DNA of 8,668 nucleotides from contig JAJZRT010000122.1 of the NCBI GenBank assembly GCA_021802595.1, positions 1-8,668 of the forward strand, given 5' to 3'. Every line of letters begins with the position of its first letter. The first letter of the stretch is position 1. This DNA comes from Pseudomonadota bacterium. GTDB taxonomy: Bacteria > Pseudomonadota > Gammaproteobacteria > Burkholderiales > Thiobacillaceae. The translations under genes and the position numbers were made by a program. Shown here piece after piece: positions 5,675-8,668 of this stretch. A model generated the notes under the pieces. That model was given only the letters and a program-made list of their open reading frames with translations. It was not told where the DNA came from and made no database searches.

Positions 5675-8668
<2,994 letters not shown>

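Overview
The window looks like part of an integrative or plasmid-borne mobile element from a GC-rich member of the Pseudomonadota, probably a beta- or gammaproteobacterium of the Pseudomonas/Burkholderiales kind. This is inferred from the GC-rich codon use of the flanking genes, the strong AGGAGG-type ribosome binding sites and the protein families present; no taxonomic marker gene is in view. Two functional blocks face away from each other. The left one (positions 1-3071, minus strand) is a replication-type operon. The right one (positions 4081-8668, plus strand) is the start of a phage-defence operon. Between them lie two small minus-strand genes of unknown function.

Left block, in the direction of transcription (right to left): a possible 49-codon leader ORF (2781-2930); a 405-residue protein that resembles the anti-CRISPR AcrVA2 at several separate places (1551-2768); a DUF3991/TOPRIM primase-like protein (314-1561); and the N-terminal 107 residues of a RepA-like AAA ATPase/helicase that runs off the left edge (1-321). 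The last three genes overlap by 11 and 8 bases, so they form one translationally coupled unit. A primase plus a RecA-fold RepA helicase is the core of a broad-host-range-style replication module, and an AcrVA2 relative is its first well-supported gene.

Middle: a 208-residue tryptophan-rich protein I do not recognise (3072-3698) has its own promoter, whose spacer is filled by a perfect 9-bp inverted repeat. A 69-residue charged protein with an internal two-fold repeat (3799-4008) is divergent from the right block.

Right block: a WYL-domain winged-helix regulator of the BrxR/CapW type (4147-5049), a 121-residue membrane protein with the motif pattern of YdjM/DUF457-type membrane metal-dependent hydrolases (5061-5426), a 67-residue Myb/SANT-like DNA-binding protein (5438-5641), and the first 998 residues of a large SNF2-family helicase that continues past the right edge (5675-8668). 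The helicase best fits DrmD of class 1 DISARM, or the related helicase of DUF1156/DUF499-type defence islands; the downstream genes that would decide this are outside the window. Interleaved divergent promoters at 4065-4108 drive the 69-residue gene and the regulator operon, so the WYL protein could control both.

The most noteworthy points are the AcrVA2-like gene built into a replication operon, the uncharacterised genes between the two blocks, and the two dyads that fall inside promoter spacers. I saw no tRNA, rRNA, CRISPR array, insertion sequence or att site.
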